Origin: JABAQJ01 sp046327745
GTDB taxonomy: Bacteria; Gemmatimonadota; Gemmatimonadetes; Gemmatimonadales; Gemmatimonadaceae
DNA length: 64,000 bases
Direction: 5' to 3'
Assembly (NCBI GenBank): GCA_046327745.1
Contig: JAXLXV010000008.1
Location: 186,001-250,000, forward strand
Each line of letters begins with the position of its first letter. Positions within the stretch are counted from its first letter, which is position 1. Of this stretch, positions 18,453 through 25,860 are shown piece by piece. The notes beneath the pieces were generated by a model. The model had not been told where the DNA came from. It saw only the letters and a program-made list of their open reading frames with translations, and did not search any database. The position numbers and the translations under genes are program-made.

Positions 18453-19202
18453 ATGATCACGATGCTTCGAGCGACAGCGACGATGGCCGCTGTGACGCTT
18501 CTGATAGGAGCCTGCAAGCCAAAGGATGCACAGACCGAAGGGCAGGTGACCACGCGCACCGGTGCCGGAGAGGTCGCAAGCTCCATTTCTGGGGACTCCG
18601 CGGACAAGCGCGATGAAGCGCTCGTGCGCGTGGTGGATGCCGCCGCGACCCCTGAAGGGTTGATCGTGCGCGCCGACGAAACACATGCATTGCCCACCGT
18701 AGAGTACAAGAAGGTCACTGCGTATCAGCCCATCGATAAGACATGGGCGAAGTTCCAGGTGAACTCGATGCCGGGTGGCAGTTTCACCCCGCTGGAAACC
18801 AATCGCGAGTTGCTCACGGACGGCTATCGGTACAGCATGGTGATCATGCGGAACAAGGACGGCTCGGGAATCGAGAGCCGGATTCTCCGCGATGAAATTT
18901 CGTCGGACATGTCCACGTCGCATCTGCGCGTGGTGCACGCGGCACAGGGTGTAGGCGAAGTGAACGTGATCGCCAAGGGCGGTGAGAAGCTGTTCGACGG
19001 CGTGAACTTCACCTCCGAAGCAGGGTTCAAGAACGTCACGCCTTGGACGGGTGTGCTGGAGTTCCGCACGCAGGATGACAATCGGCTGCTGTTGACCATG
19101 CCGAACGTGAAGCTCGAGGCTGGCAAGTCTTACACGATCGTGTTGACGCGCAACGCCAAGGGCAAAGTGGATTCCTTCTGGTTCGAAGACATGCAGTCCT
19201 AA
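18453..19202 (+). CDS. DUF4397-type lipoprotein
   Basis: Exported lipoprotein of 249 residues. The signal peptide ends in LLIGAC (Cys20), followed by a Lys-rich start to the mature chain and a flexible linker. Two repeated beta-rich halves follow. One starts ALVRVVDAAATPEGL at about 53, the other LRVVHAAQGVGEVNV at about 156. Both match the start of the DUF4397 fold (VRVVHAS-type strand). GGGAGA lies four bases upstream of the start. The function is unknown; such proteins are cell-surface beta-sandwich modules. It follows the NarL regulator but is separated by about 270 bases with a palindrome, so it probably has its own promoter. Confidence 0.82.
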   Translation: MITMLRATATMAAVTLLIGACKPKDAQTEGQVTTRTGAGEVASSISGDSADKRDEALVRVVDAAATPEGLIVRADETHALPTVEYKKVTAYQPIDKTWAKFQVNSMPGGSFTPLETNRELLTDGYRYSMVIMRNKDGSGIESRILRDEISSDMSTSHLRVVHAAQGVGEVNVIAKGGEKLFDGVNFTSEAGFKNVTPWTGVLEFRTQDDNRLLLTMPNVKLEAGKSYTIVLTRNAKGKVDSFWFEDMQS

Positions 19203-19550
19203 CGAAGTGATGGAATTGCCGCCCCCGGCGCCGGTGATGCCGTGTGGAGTGGGGAACCGACGTTCGGGGTGCGGTCCATCATGCAACGCAACATGCCATG
19301 ATCTTGAACGCGATCAATCGACGATGTCCGCCCGTGTGTGGGGAGCATCCGGCCACGGCGATCTGCCCGTGGGTGTCTGATATGCTGGCGTTGTTTGCCA
19401 CCGCGTCGTATCCGCAGGTGACAGCAGAGCAGCTGCAACGTTTGGCGCCTTGCCGCCGCCGGGCTGGCAACACTTGGCACGCAATCTACGAATCACCGCG
19501 GCTGGAGCGTGTTCCGGCGACCAGGTGGTCCACTTGGAGCCGGCCGATGC
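19203..19550. other. 348-base convergent intergenic region
   Basis: Lies between the DUF4397 lipoprotein gene and the convergent receiver gene. It holds only a short palindrome (CCGGCGCCGG near 19230). I see no convincing gene, promoter or terminator. Confidence 0.4.
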
Positions 19551-20000
19551 TTACTCCTCGAGCTCGATGACGGCTTCGCCGGTTGACACGCGGCGAATCG
19601 CTCCAATCAGACGCTCGGCACTCACGCCCTTGGAAACAAAACCCCAGGCCCCTAACGACAGCGTCACTTCCAGCAATTCGCCGCTGGGGTAGCCCGTAAA
19701 AACGATCACGCGTGACGCCGGCACGCGGGCCACGAGATCGGCGAGGATGCGTAGCGCGTCCACGTCTCCGGGCAAGTCGATATCCAGGAGCACAATGGAT
19801 GGGTGGTGTTGCACCGCGCCTTCGACGGACAACGCAAAGTCCAAGACGCGATGAAACCCCGTGAAGCCTGGTTCCAGATCGAGGCGTCGCTCCAAGGCAT
19901 CGACCAGCAGCTCATTGTCATCGATGCACATGACGCTGAAGGGCGACGACGATGGCGTCGCGTCGTGCAGATTGGTCGGGACCAGCGGCGTGGGAGGCAT
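19551..20000 (-). CDS. single-domain response regulator
   Basis: Receiver-only protein of 149 residues with no output domain. The acidic pair is at 27-28 (CIDDNE), the phosphoacceptor is Asp73 in VLLDIDLPGDVDAL, the switch Thr is in VFTGYPSG and the Lys is in FVSKGVSAERL. Such proteins pass phosphate on or act by protein contact. Its gene starts two bases after the stop of the histidine kinase at 20003-21076, so they form one operon. It is similar in length and motifs, including the GDV after the phosphoacceptor and KG-SA-RL, to the receiver at 62690-63142. Confidence 0.9.
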   Translation of the reverse strand: MPPTPLVPTNLHDATPSSSPFSVMCIDDNELLVDALERRLDLEPGFTGFHRVLDFALSVEGAVQHHPSIVLLDIDLPGDVDALRILADLVARVPASRVIVFTGYPSGELLEVTLSLGAWGFVSKGVSAERLIGAIRRVSTGEAVIELEE

Positions 20001-20002
20001 GA

Positions 20003-21076
20003 TTAGCGCAACAAGTCCCGCAGACGACTGGTGTCGCCTGGGTACACCCAGTGAATCCTGCCATCACTCGGCGCGTCGTCAGGCGCAACACCGAGGGCAA
20101 TCACGCGGGGCGGCCGATCGGCGGCCCAGGTGACGTGCAAGGTTGCCAAGTTGGGAATTGTTGTGGCGTCACAGACAATGATATCTGCGGCTTCACGGTC
20201 CGTCGTACCCGATTCCTGCACTCCCTGCTGCGTGAGCATTCGCCGCACCATCACCTGCTGCCGTGGATCGCTCAACAAGATTCGAGCGCGAGCCGTCCGG
20301 CGCGTGCCGGATGAAGCGGCGGCGTCGATCGGGAGGCGCAACGCGAAGGTCGCCCCGTGCCCGGGGGTGGATGAGGCCAATGTCAGGTCGCCGCGGTACC
20401 GACGCATCAGGGCTCGCGCCGTCGCCAATCCAAGTCCTGTGGCATACTCGCGCGGGCGCGTGGTGAAATACGGCTCAAAACAGCGCGCACGGACTTCGTC
20501 GTCCATGCCTTGGCCGTTATCGCTCACGTGCATGCAGAGTTGCTCCACTTCACGGGCAATCACCACTTCGAGACGTGGTGCCGTGAGACCCTCCATGGCC
20601 CGCCGCGCATTCATGACCAGATTGATGACGACCTGCGCCAGGACCGTCGGCGGGATGCTCACGGCTGGCAAGTCCGCGGGGACTTCAGCGGCAATCGTTG
20701 TGCCTGACGGAAGAGCATCCGCAATCACCGGCCGCAGCTCCTGCCACCAATCGGCGAGCCGTGTCACCTGTGCCTCGCCGCGCGGCTGGAAGGGATCGGA
20801 CCCTAACAGGCGAAGCCCTCCCGCCAGTCGTTGCAGGTCCGTGATACTCCGCCGAATGCCCGCGAGATCTGCTCGCGCACCTTCCGGAAGGTCATGCGAC
20901 GCGGCGAGCACATCTAACCGCAACAAGATCGGCATGACCAAGTTCCGCAGATCGTGCCCGAGTCCGGTGGCAAGGGTGCCAACCATGGCTAGACGTTGCA
21001 GATGCCGGAAGTCCGGCGCCTGGTCAACGTGGTCATCACTGGTGCTCGACGGAGATTCAGACACGGGGATTGCCAT
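20003..21076 (-). CDS. cytoplasmic sensor histidine kinase with degenerate C-terminal receiver
   Basis: Soluble kinase of 357 residues without membrane helices. The DHp domain has His41 in LATGLGHDLRNLVMP. The HATPase domain (about 145-255) has the N-box NLVMNARRAM, DNGQGM and ATGLGLATARAL. The last 90 residues resemble a receiver: ARILLSDPRQQVMVRRML (one acidic residue instead of two) and IIVCDATTIP, but the lysine that should precede the last helix is missing (VYPGDTSRL). This looks like a pseudo-receiver. The active single receiver is the next gene, two bases downstream. Confidence 0.88.
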   Translation of the reverse strand: MAIPVSESPSSTSDDHVDQAPDFRHLQRLAMVGTLATGLGHDLRNLVMPILLRLDVLAASHDLPEGARADLAGIRRSITDLQRLAGGLRLLGSDPFQPRGEAQVTRLADWWQELRPVIADALPSGTTIAAEVPADLPAVSIPPTVLAQVVINLVMNARRAMEGLTAPRLEVVIAREVEQLCMHVSDNGQGMDDEVRARCFEPYFTTRPREYATGLGLATARALMRRYRGDLTLASSTPGHGATFALRLPIDAAASSGTRRTARARILLSDPRQQVMVRRMLTQQGVQESGTTDREAADIIVCDATTIPNLATLHVTWAADRPPRVIALGVAPDDAPSDGRIHWVYPGDTSRLRDLLR

Positions 21077-21263
21077 TGAGGTGTCCGCGCTAGGCCGACC
21101 AGCTTGGTACCGAACTCAACTTCTCGCTGTGTATCGTGATCACGCAATCGCTGCGGCTGCGCTAACGCCTCGCAAATCTGGAGCCAGTCACGCGTCGCGC
21201 GAGGTGATCTTTGCCGCATTTGGTGCGCCTGTGAGCAGTTCCGACGGCCTTTTCATCTACGAT

Positions 21264-21416
21264 TTAGACGACGGGGCGCCGGCCCTGAATCACGCGAAGC
21301 AGGAACATGATGATCGCGACGACCAGAAGAATGTGAATGAAGCCGCCCATCGTGTAGGCGGACACCATCCCGAGCAACCAGAGCACGATCAGAATCAGAG
21401 CGATCGTCGTTAGCAT
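21264..21416 (-). CDS. lmo0937-family small membrane protein
   Basis: Fifty-residue protein with two hydrophobic helices around a Gly-Gly hinge (YTMGGFIHILLVVAII) and the conserved end RVIQGRRPVV. Starts MLTTIALILIVLWLLG. A strong AGGAGG lies five bases before the ATG. The family is small, widespread and of unknown function, often found near stress genes. A near-identical paralogue is encoded at 61670-61822. It is divergent from the CsbD gene and has a perfect inverted repeat about 65 bases upstream. Confidence 0.93.
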   Translation of the reverse strand: MLTTIALILIVLWLLGMVSAYTMGGFIHILLVVAIIMFLLRVIQGRRPVV

Positions 21417-21479
21417 GTGAGCCTCCTAGCCACCTTGGCGAGAGATCCGGTCCGGTAGAGGACCCGGTGCTTCTTTGCA

Positions 21480-21506
21480 GCACGCTAGGCGCGTCTCCTA
21501 GCGTGC
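21480..21506. promoter_or_regulatory. perfect 10-base inverted repeat in divergent promoter region
   Basis: GCACGCTAGG, seven bases, then CCTAGCGTGC. It lies 64 bases upstream of the small membrane protein gene and 342 bases upstream of the divergent CsbD gene. No gene ends nearby, so a terminator role is unlikely. A dimeric regulator site is the best guess. Confidence 0.5.
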
Positions 21507-21847
21507 ACCATTCGCCGCAGGGAGGGATCTCCCTCGATACCTGAGAGAGAGCGAGCCGAAGGATGGCGCTAGCGAGCCCATCGCTCGTGAGGGGTATGCT
21601 TCCCCCTGCCTAACGGCGTAGGGAAAATCGTCCCTCGTGGGGACCAGAATTGCGCGTGTTTCTGACCTATCCTGTTGGCTACGTTCGCGGCGATGCCCGG
21701 AAGCGCTGGCGATCCCGTGCTGTCGCCCTGAATACCCGAGCCACCGTGAATGGCCCATCGCTCGCGAACGGCAGTACTGACACGCGCGCCGAATCGGATG
21801 AACTGAGCGGCGCACCATATCACCCGAACCTCAGCGAGGGACCGCGC

Positions 21848-22081
21848 ATGAATACGGACCGAGTGGAAGGTGCCTGGAAGCAAATGAAGGGCCGTATCAA
21901 GGAAACGTGGGGCAAGATCACTGATGACGACTTGGATCGCGTCGAAGGCCAATGGGACCAGCTGACGGGCCTGATCCAGAACAAGTATGGCAAGGCTCGC
22001 GACGAGGCGGAGGTAGAAGTGAAGCGCTTCCGCGAAGAGTACGACGATTTACCGAACCCGCGTCCCGCGCCACCTCGCTAA
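21848..22081 (+). CDS. CsbD family stress protein
   Basis: Highly charged protein of 77 residues matching CsbD: MNTDRVEGAWKQMKGRIKE, then WGKITDDDLDRVEGQWDQL, then IQNKYGKARDEAE. Members are small helical, hydrophilic proteins induced by general stress; their mechanism is unknown. GAGGGA before ATG 21848 supports the start. It is followed 74 bases later by the helical ferritin-like gene on the same strand. Confidence 0.93.
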   Translation: MNTDRVEGAWKQMKGRIKETWGKITDDDLDRVEGQWDQLTGLIQNKYGKARDEAEVEVKRFREEYDDLPNPRPAPPR

Positions 22082-22155
22082 ATGGCGAGAGGAGCCGGGC
22101 GGAAACGCTCGGCTCCGCGGCGGAGATTCCTTCACATCACGCTGGGTCAATCTTC

Positions 22156-22779
22156 ATGTCACTGAACACGCGAGATCAAATCACCAGTCATCTCACCGAC
22201 ATGTTGGCGCTCGAGCGTCACCTGCAACGCGCTCTCGACGTGCAGCTCGCCGTCATGGATGACACGGCCGGCATGGCGCGAGAGCTCCGCAAGGTACAAC
22301 AGACGTGCGGCCGCCATGTTGACGCCCTAGATGCACTGACCCGGCGACGAAACGCTGGACGCAGTGTGCCACGGAAGTCCGTGAAGGAAGCTGCTTCCGC
22401 CATGCTCGGCGTCAGCGCGATAGCGGTTGACTTCGTGCGCACGGAGCAGCTGCCCAAGAATCTTCCCGAAGATTATGCGGCGGTTTCGCTCATGTGCGTG
22501 GGATACGTCATGGTGCATCGTGCGGCGCTCTCCCGTGGCGAAGTGGACGTCATTGACCTGGCGTATCGTTGTCTGCAAGCGCACTCGCGTTCAACCTTGC
22601 TCTTGCGGTCCGCGGACCCGACACGTGGCATGCGCAGCGAGCGCCGCGTGACGTACGCCGTGGAGCGCGCAGACGCGACGCCAACGGCAATGTCGAGACG
22701 GGTGGATCCTGACCAAATCCAACGACTGGAATTCCCAATGACGGGCACGGATCAGGCAACATCCGCGTCCGGGGATTAG
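22156..22779 (+). CDS. helical ferritin-like (DUF892/YciF-like) protein
   Basis: Protein of 207 residues whose first 160 form four predicted long helices: HLTDMLALERHLQRALDVQL, MARELRKVQQTCGRHVDALDAL, then AASAMLGVSAIAVDFVRTEQ and DYAAVSLMCVGYVMVHRAAL. A repeated Leu-Glu-Arg and His pattern is like DUF892 (YciF) ferritin-like proteins, but the full set of metal ligands is not evident. The last 45 residues look disordered. It is paralogous to the protein encoded at 58234-58848: same order of helices, RELR-V---C-RH--AL and F(V/L)(R/H)TEQL. The name is tentative, the pairing solid. Confidence 0.75.
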   Translation: MSLNTRDQITSHLTDMLALERHLQRALDVQLAVMDDTAGMARELRKVQQTCGRHVDALDALTRRRNAGRSVPRKSVKEAASAMLGVSAIAVDFVRTEQLPKNLPEDYAAVSLMCVGYVMVHRAALSRGEVDVIDLAYRCLQAHSRSTLLLRSADPTRGMRSERRVTYAVERADATPTAMSRRVDPDQIQRLEFPMTGTDQATSASGD

Positions 22780-22843
22780 TCGCGCATTCAGTTCCCTAAC
22801 AGATGTGCTTGCGCTCCAGATAGGCACCATCCAATCTTGACAT

Positions 22844-22912
22844 GCCTGCTGCTCCTCGGTGACGACGGCTAGCCGCGGCTCGCCCACACGAGCCTGACCG
22901 AGGACAGCAGGC
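22844..22912. terminator. long inverted repeat between convergent genes
   Basis: GCCTGCTG-C-TCCTCGGT at 22844-22860 pairs with ACCGAGGACAGCAGGC at 22897-22912: sixteen pairs with a single bulged C. Between them is a second small stem (GGCTCG with CGAGCC). It lies between two convergent stop codons, so a bidirectional terminator is likely. The nested structure is larger than usual. Confidence 0.6.
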
Positions 22913-22918
22913 CTTCGC

Positions 22919-23314
22919 TCAATGCTCGTGCAGGTTGACCACCTGCAGCGGGACTAACACCGGACCTTGGGCGAAGCCGAGGGTCGTGTCCAGCTGGACA
23001 TTGACGATTCCCGTGGCCGGTTCGGTGAACCGACATGTGACGCGACCGGACGTTTGCGTCACGGCCTGCTGGGACACAGAGAGTTCCGTTGTGTAGACGC
23101 CGCTCACATTCGTGGTGACCACGATGGCGCCCGCACCACCGCAGCCGATGCTCACAGTTGTTCCTGGGATCAGACTTCCGTCACTCGCGTAGACCGTCCC
23201 CATCACGGAGGCGTGTCCGGAGCCGGACGAAAATGGATCCGTGGTGCGAGTGGCGCACGCCGAAACCATGACTGCAAGAGGTGTCAGCAACAACCGGAAA
23301 AGTCCACCAGACAT
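22919..23314 (-). CDS. small lipoprotein with Ig-like domain
   Basis: Exported lipoprotein of 131 residues. ATG 23314 gives a signal peptide ending in MVSAC (Cys19). Starts further upstream in the same frame would bury the signal. The mature part is one beta-sandwich resembling carboxypeptidase regulatory-like domains (SVMGTVYASDGSLIPGTTVSI, then TTNVSGVYTTEL). No ribosome binding site is obvious. The role is unknown. It ends next to a long inverted repeat. Confidence 0.65.
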   Translation of the reverse strand: MSGGLFRLLLTPLAVMVSACATRTTDPFSSGSGHASVMGTVYASDGSLIPGTTVSIGCGGAGAIVVTTNVSGVYTTELSVSQQAVTQTSGRVTCRFTEPATGIVNVQLDTTLGFAQGPVLVPLQVVNLHEH

Positions 23315-23482
23315 CGGGCCAACGGGGTTTAGGACGCCTAACGCAGCCGCCGCGGGCGCCCGGCGGGCGCTTGGGCGTTCTTCCAATTCTCTAGACTGAC
23401 AAGCGGTGACGACCGCGACCACTACTCGCGTCCGCCGGGGAGTTGATACCTTACGCTTTCCCCCGACACCCGTAAGGATCGT

Positions 23483-24601
23483 ATGACTGTCACTCGGCGC
23501 TTGCTATGCATGGCCTCGGCTGTCACCCTCGCGATCCTGCCCCGTGCCGGTGAGGCCCAGGCGCAAACCTGGATGCTCGGTCCATTCGAGAAGCCGCCTG
23601 GAGTCAATCCAATCCTATCGCCAAGCACCGACACGAAATTTCTATCGCCCATGGGTGGACGAGAGGTGGCTTGGGAAGCGTACGCGACGTTCAATCCGGC
23701 GGCCGTTGTACGCGACGGAAAGGTGTGGGTGCTGTATCGTGCGGAGGATGCCAGTGGAGAAGCGAAAATTGGCGGCCATACATCACGGATCGGCTTAGCA
23801 GAGAGCTCGGATGGACTGCGATTCACGCGGCGCTCGACGCCGGTGCTCTTTCCCGATCATGATGCGCAGCGTGCCAATGAATGGCCGGGAGGCGTTGAAG
23901 ATCCGCGCATTGTCGAGTCCGCGGATGGCCTCTATGTCCTGACGTACACGCAGTGGAATCACCGCGTCCCACGACTGGCCGTCGCGACGTCGCCCGATCT
24001 GTTGCACTGGACGAAACATGGGCCCGCGTTCTCGCGCGCCGGCGACAAGTATGACTCCATGGAGACGAAGTCGGGAGCGATCGTTTGCAAGGTGGAAGGG
24101 AGCCGACTGGTCGCAGCGAAGATTCAGGGGAAGTACTGGATGTACTTCAACGTCCCGCAGATTCTGGCAGCGACGTCCGACGACCTGATCCACTGGGCGC
24201 CGGTCGAAGATGATGATGGGCGGCCCTTGCGCGTACTCTCTCCGCGTCCAGGGTATTTTGATTCGTGGCTTGTTGAAGCTGGTCCACCCGCGATCGTCAC
24301 TGCGCAGGGAATCGTCGTGCTCTACAACGCCGGGAATAGTGGGACACACGGTGACTCGTCCATTCCCTCGCGGGTCTATACCGGCGGACAAGCCCTATTT
24401 GACGCGTCGAATCCACTGAAGCTGTTGGATCGGACCAACAGTCCATTCATCCAGCCGACCGAGCCGTATGAGCGGCGCGGTCAATACAGTCAGGGGACGA
24501 CGTTCATGGAAGGGCTTGTCCCGTTCAATGGCCGGTGGCTGCTGTATTATGGAATGGCGGACGCGCGCGTGGGTGTCGCTCGATCGGTGACTCGCGAGTA
24601 A
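23483..24601 (+). CDS. secreted glycoside hydrolase family 130-like protein
   Basis: Protein of 372 residues with a signal peptide ending near GEAQAQ. The body is a five-bladed propeller typical of GH130: AYATFNPAAVVRDGKVWVLYRAE, RIGLAESSDGLRF, GGVEDPRIV, LAVATSPDLLHW, and a final YYGMADARVGVA. GH130 enzymes act on beta-mannosides by phosphorolysis or hydrolysis; exported members are expected to be hydrolases because phosphate-dependent ones are usually cytoplasmic. The start is supported by the signal peptide. It has no carbohydrate neighbours. Confidence 0.85.
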   Translation: MTVTRRLLCMASAVTLAILPRAGEAQAQTWMLGPFEKPPGVNPILSPSTDTKFLSPMGGREVAWEAYATFNPAAVVRDGKVWVLYRAEDASGEAKIGGHTSRIGLAESSDGLRFTRRSTPVLFPDHDAQRANEWPGGVEDPRIVESADGLYVLTYTQWNHRVPRLAVATSPDLLHWTKHGPAFSRAGDKYDSMETKSGAIVCKVEGSRLVAAKIQGKYWMYFNVPQILAATSDDLIHWAPVEDDDGRPLRVLSPRPGYFDSWLVEAGPPAIVTAQGIVVLYNAGNSGTHGDSSIPSRVYTGGQALFDASNPLKLLDRTNSPFIQPTEPYERRGQYSQGTTFMEGLVPFNGRWLLYYGMADARVGVARSVTRE

Positions 24602-24697
24602 TTGGATGCGAGCACGACGGTGCGTGCTGACGTCAACACGAACGGTGCGATGGACGTAAAAATTGTCTCTGGTTGACTCGGACGAAGGAATCACGGC

Positions 24698-25783
24698 ATG
24701 CCGTCACGTATCCCCGAGGTCCTCGCGATCATCGGCGAAGCAGTTCCCGATTTCCTTTGGATGTCCACCGCGTCAGGCGCTCCCGTCTATCAGAATCGTG
24801 CATGGCGCGAGTACACGGGAATGGATGGCGGTGACCTTGCGACACCCATCTGGGAAGCTCTGACGCATCCGGATGACCTAGAGAGCTTTCGCCAGATGTG
24901 GGCCCAAGCGACGCGTGAGGCAAAGCCGTTCGAGATCGAGCATCGCTGTCGTCGTCACGATGGCGCCTATCGGTGGTTTCTCTGTCGAGCCGCACCGATT
25001 AGGGATGCCACCGGAGAAACAACGCACTGGGTGGGTACGGTCACGGACATTCACGCGCAAAAGATCGTCGAAGCGGAACTGGCGCGTTCGATCCGCCGGC
25101 GCGACGAATTCTTGGCGACGATGGCTCATGAGGTGCGCAATCCACTGCAAGCCATGCGTCAGGCCCTGGACGTCGTACGAATTCCCACGGCGCCCGCTGA
25201 GGTCCGGACGCGGATGCTGTCCGTCCTGCACAACCAGCTGCAACAGTTGACGCGTCTGACGAATGACATGGTGGACGGCAATCGCGTCCGATGGAATGCC
25301 ATGTCGCTGGTTCCCGCGGAGACCACGCTCCGCGTACTGGTCACCGATGCCGTCAGCTCGGCGAAGGCGGTGATGGAGGCACATGACCACCGCCTGGATG
25401 TGGACGTGACGGACCCCGATTGCCTGATGACGGTGGACGCCATGCGCGTGATCCAGGCCTTGGTGAACCTTCTCACGAATGCGGCGAAATTCAGTGAAGC
25501 GGGGTTGCCGGTGCATCTCTCCGCCAGCTGCGACAGTGGCGAGGCCGTCTTTGTGGTCCGCGATTGGGGGCGTGGGATCGATGCGGACACGCTGCCGCGC
25601 ATCTTCGAACTGTTCGAGCGAGGCGAGTGCGAGCAGCGCAGTGAAGGGTTTGGCATTGGGCTGGCCCTGGTCCGTCATGTCGCCGAACTTCACGGTGGGC
25701 GCGTGGAGGCCCAGAGCGCGGGGCTCGGGCAGGGGAGCGAGTTTACCCTGCGGATCCCGCTGGTCGCCGCACCGCGCACCTGA
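24698..25783 (+). CDS. PAS-domain sensor histidine kinase
   Basis: Soluble kinase of 361 residues. The PAS domain (8-125) is of the PAS_3 type (NRAWREYTGMDGGDL, then HPDDLESF, then RCRRHDGAYRWFLCRAAPIRD). The HisKA helix has His144 in FLATMAHEVRNPLQAM. The HATPase domain has NLLTNAAKF, DWGRGI and GFGIGLALVRHVAELHGG. No membrane segment is seen. The PAS and DHp parts closely resemble those of the kinases at 53681 and 59333. No partner regulator lies beside it, so it is an orphan. A GC hairpin follows. Confidence 0.93.
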   Translation: MPSRIPEVLAIIGEAVPDFLWMSTASGAPVYQNRAWREYTGMDGGDLATPIWEALTHPDDLESFRQMWAQATREAKPFEIEHRCRRHDGAYRWFLCRAAPIRDATGETTHWVGTVTDIHAQKIVEAELARSIRRRDEFLATMAHEVRNPLQAMRQALDVVRIPTAPAEVRTRMLSVLHNQLQQLTRLTNDMVDGNRVRWNAMSLVPAETTLRVLVTDAVSSAKAVMEAHDHRLDVDVTDPDCLMTVDAMRVIQALVNLLTNAAKFSEAGLPVHLSASCDSGEAVFVVRDWGRGIDADTLPRIFELFERGECEQRSEGFGIGLALVRHVAELHGGRVEAQSAGLGQGSEFTLRIPLVAAPRT

Positions 25784-25800
25784 CTGACTCGCAGTTGCAC

Positions 25801-25820
25801 GCTCGCGCCGGAGCGCGAGC
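25801..25820 (+). terminator. GC hairpin after the PAS kinase
   Basis: GCTCGCGC and GCGCGAGC form a perfect eight-base stem around the tetraloop CGGA, 17 bases past the stop. No T-run follows. Confidence 0.5.
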
Positions 25821-25860
25821 GCGATAGATTCGTCCGGGGTCGCTCACGGAGTCTATCGAC

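Noticed and set aside
19244..19570. Frame in the convergent spacer at 19.2-19.6 kb
   Set aside because: Poor composition, no ribosome binding site and overlap with the receiver gene on the other strand.
21848..22779. A prophage or genomic island covering the stress genes
   Set aside because: No integrase, tRNA, direct repeats or composition change is seen around them.
23336..23342. Integron attC sites because of GCCTAAC/GTTAGGC words
   Set aside because: Core-like words are scattered through genes and lack the paired, imperfect long palindromes and cassette structure of attC sites. No integrase gene is visible.
24611..24628. Terminator after the GH130 gene (AGCACG loop CGTGCT)
   Set aside because: The stem is only six bases and no T-run follows, so I do not annotate it.
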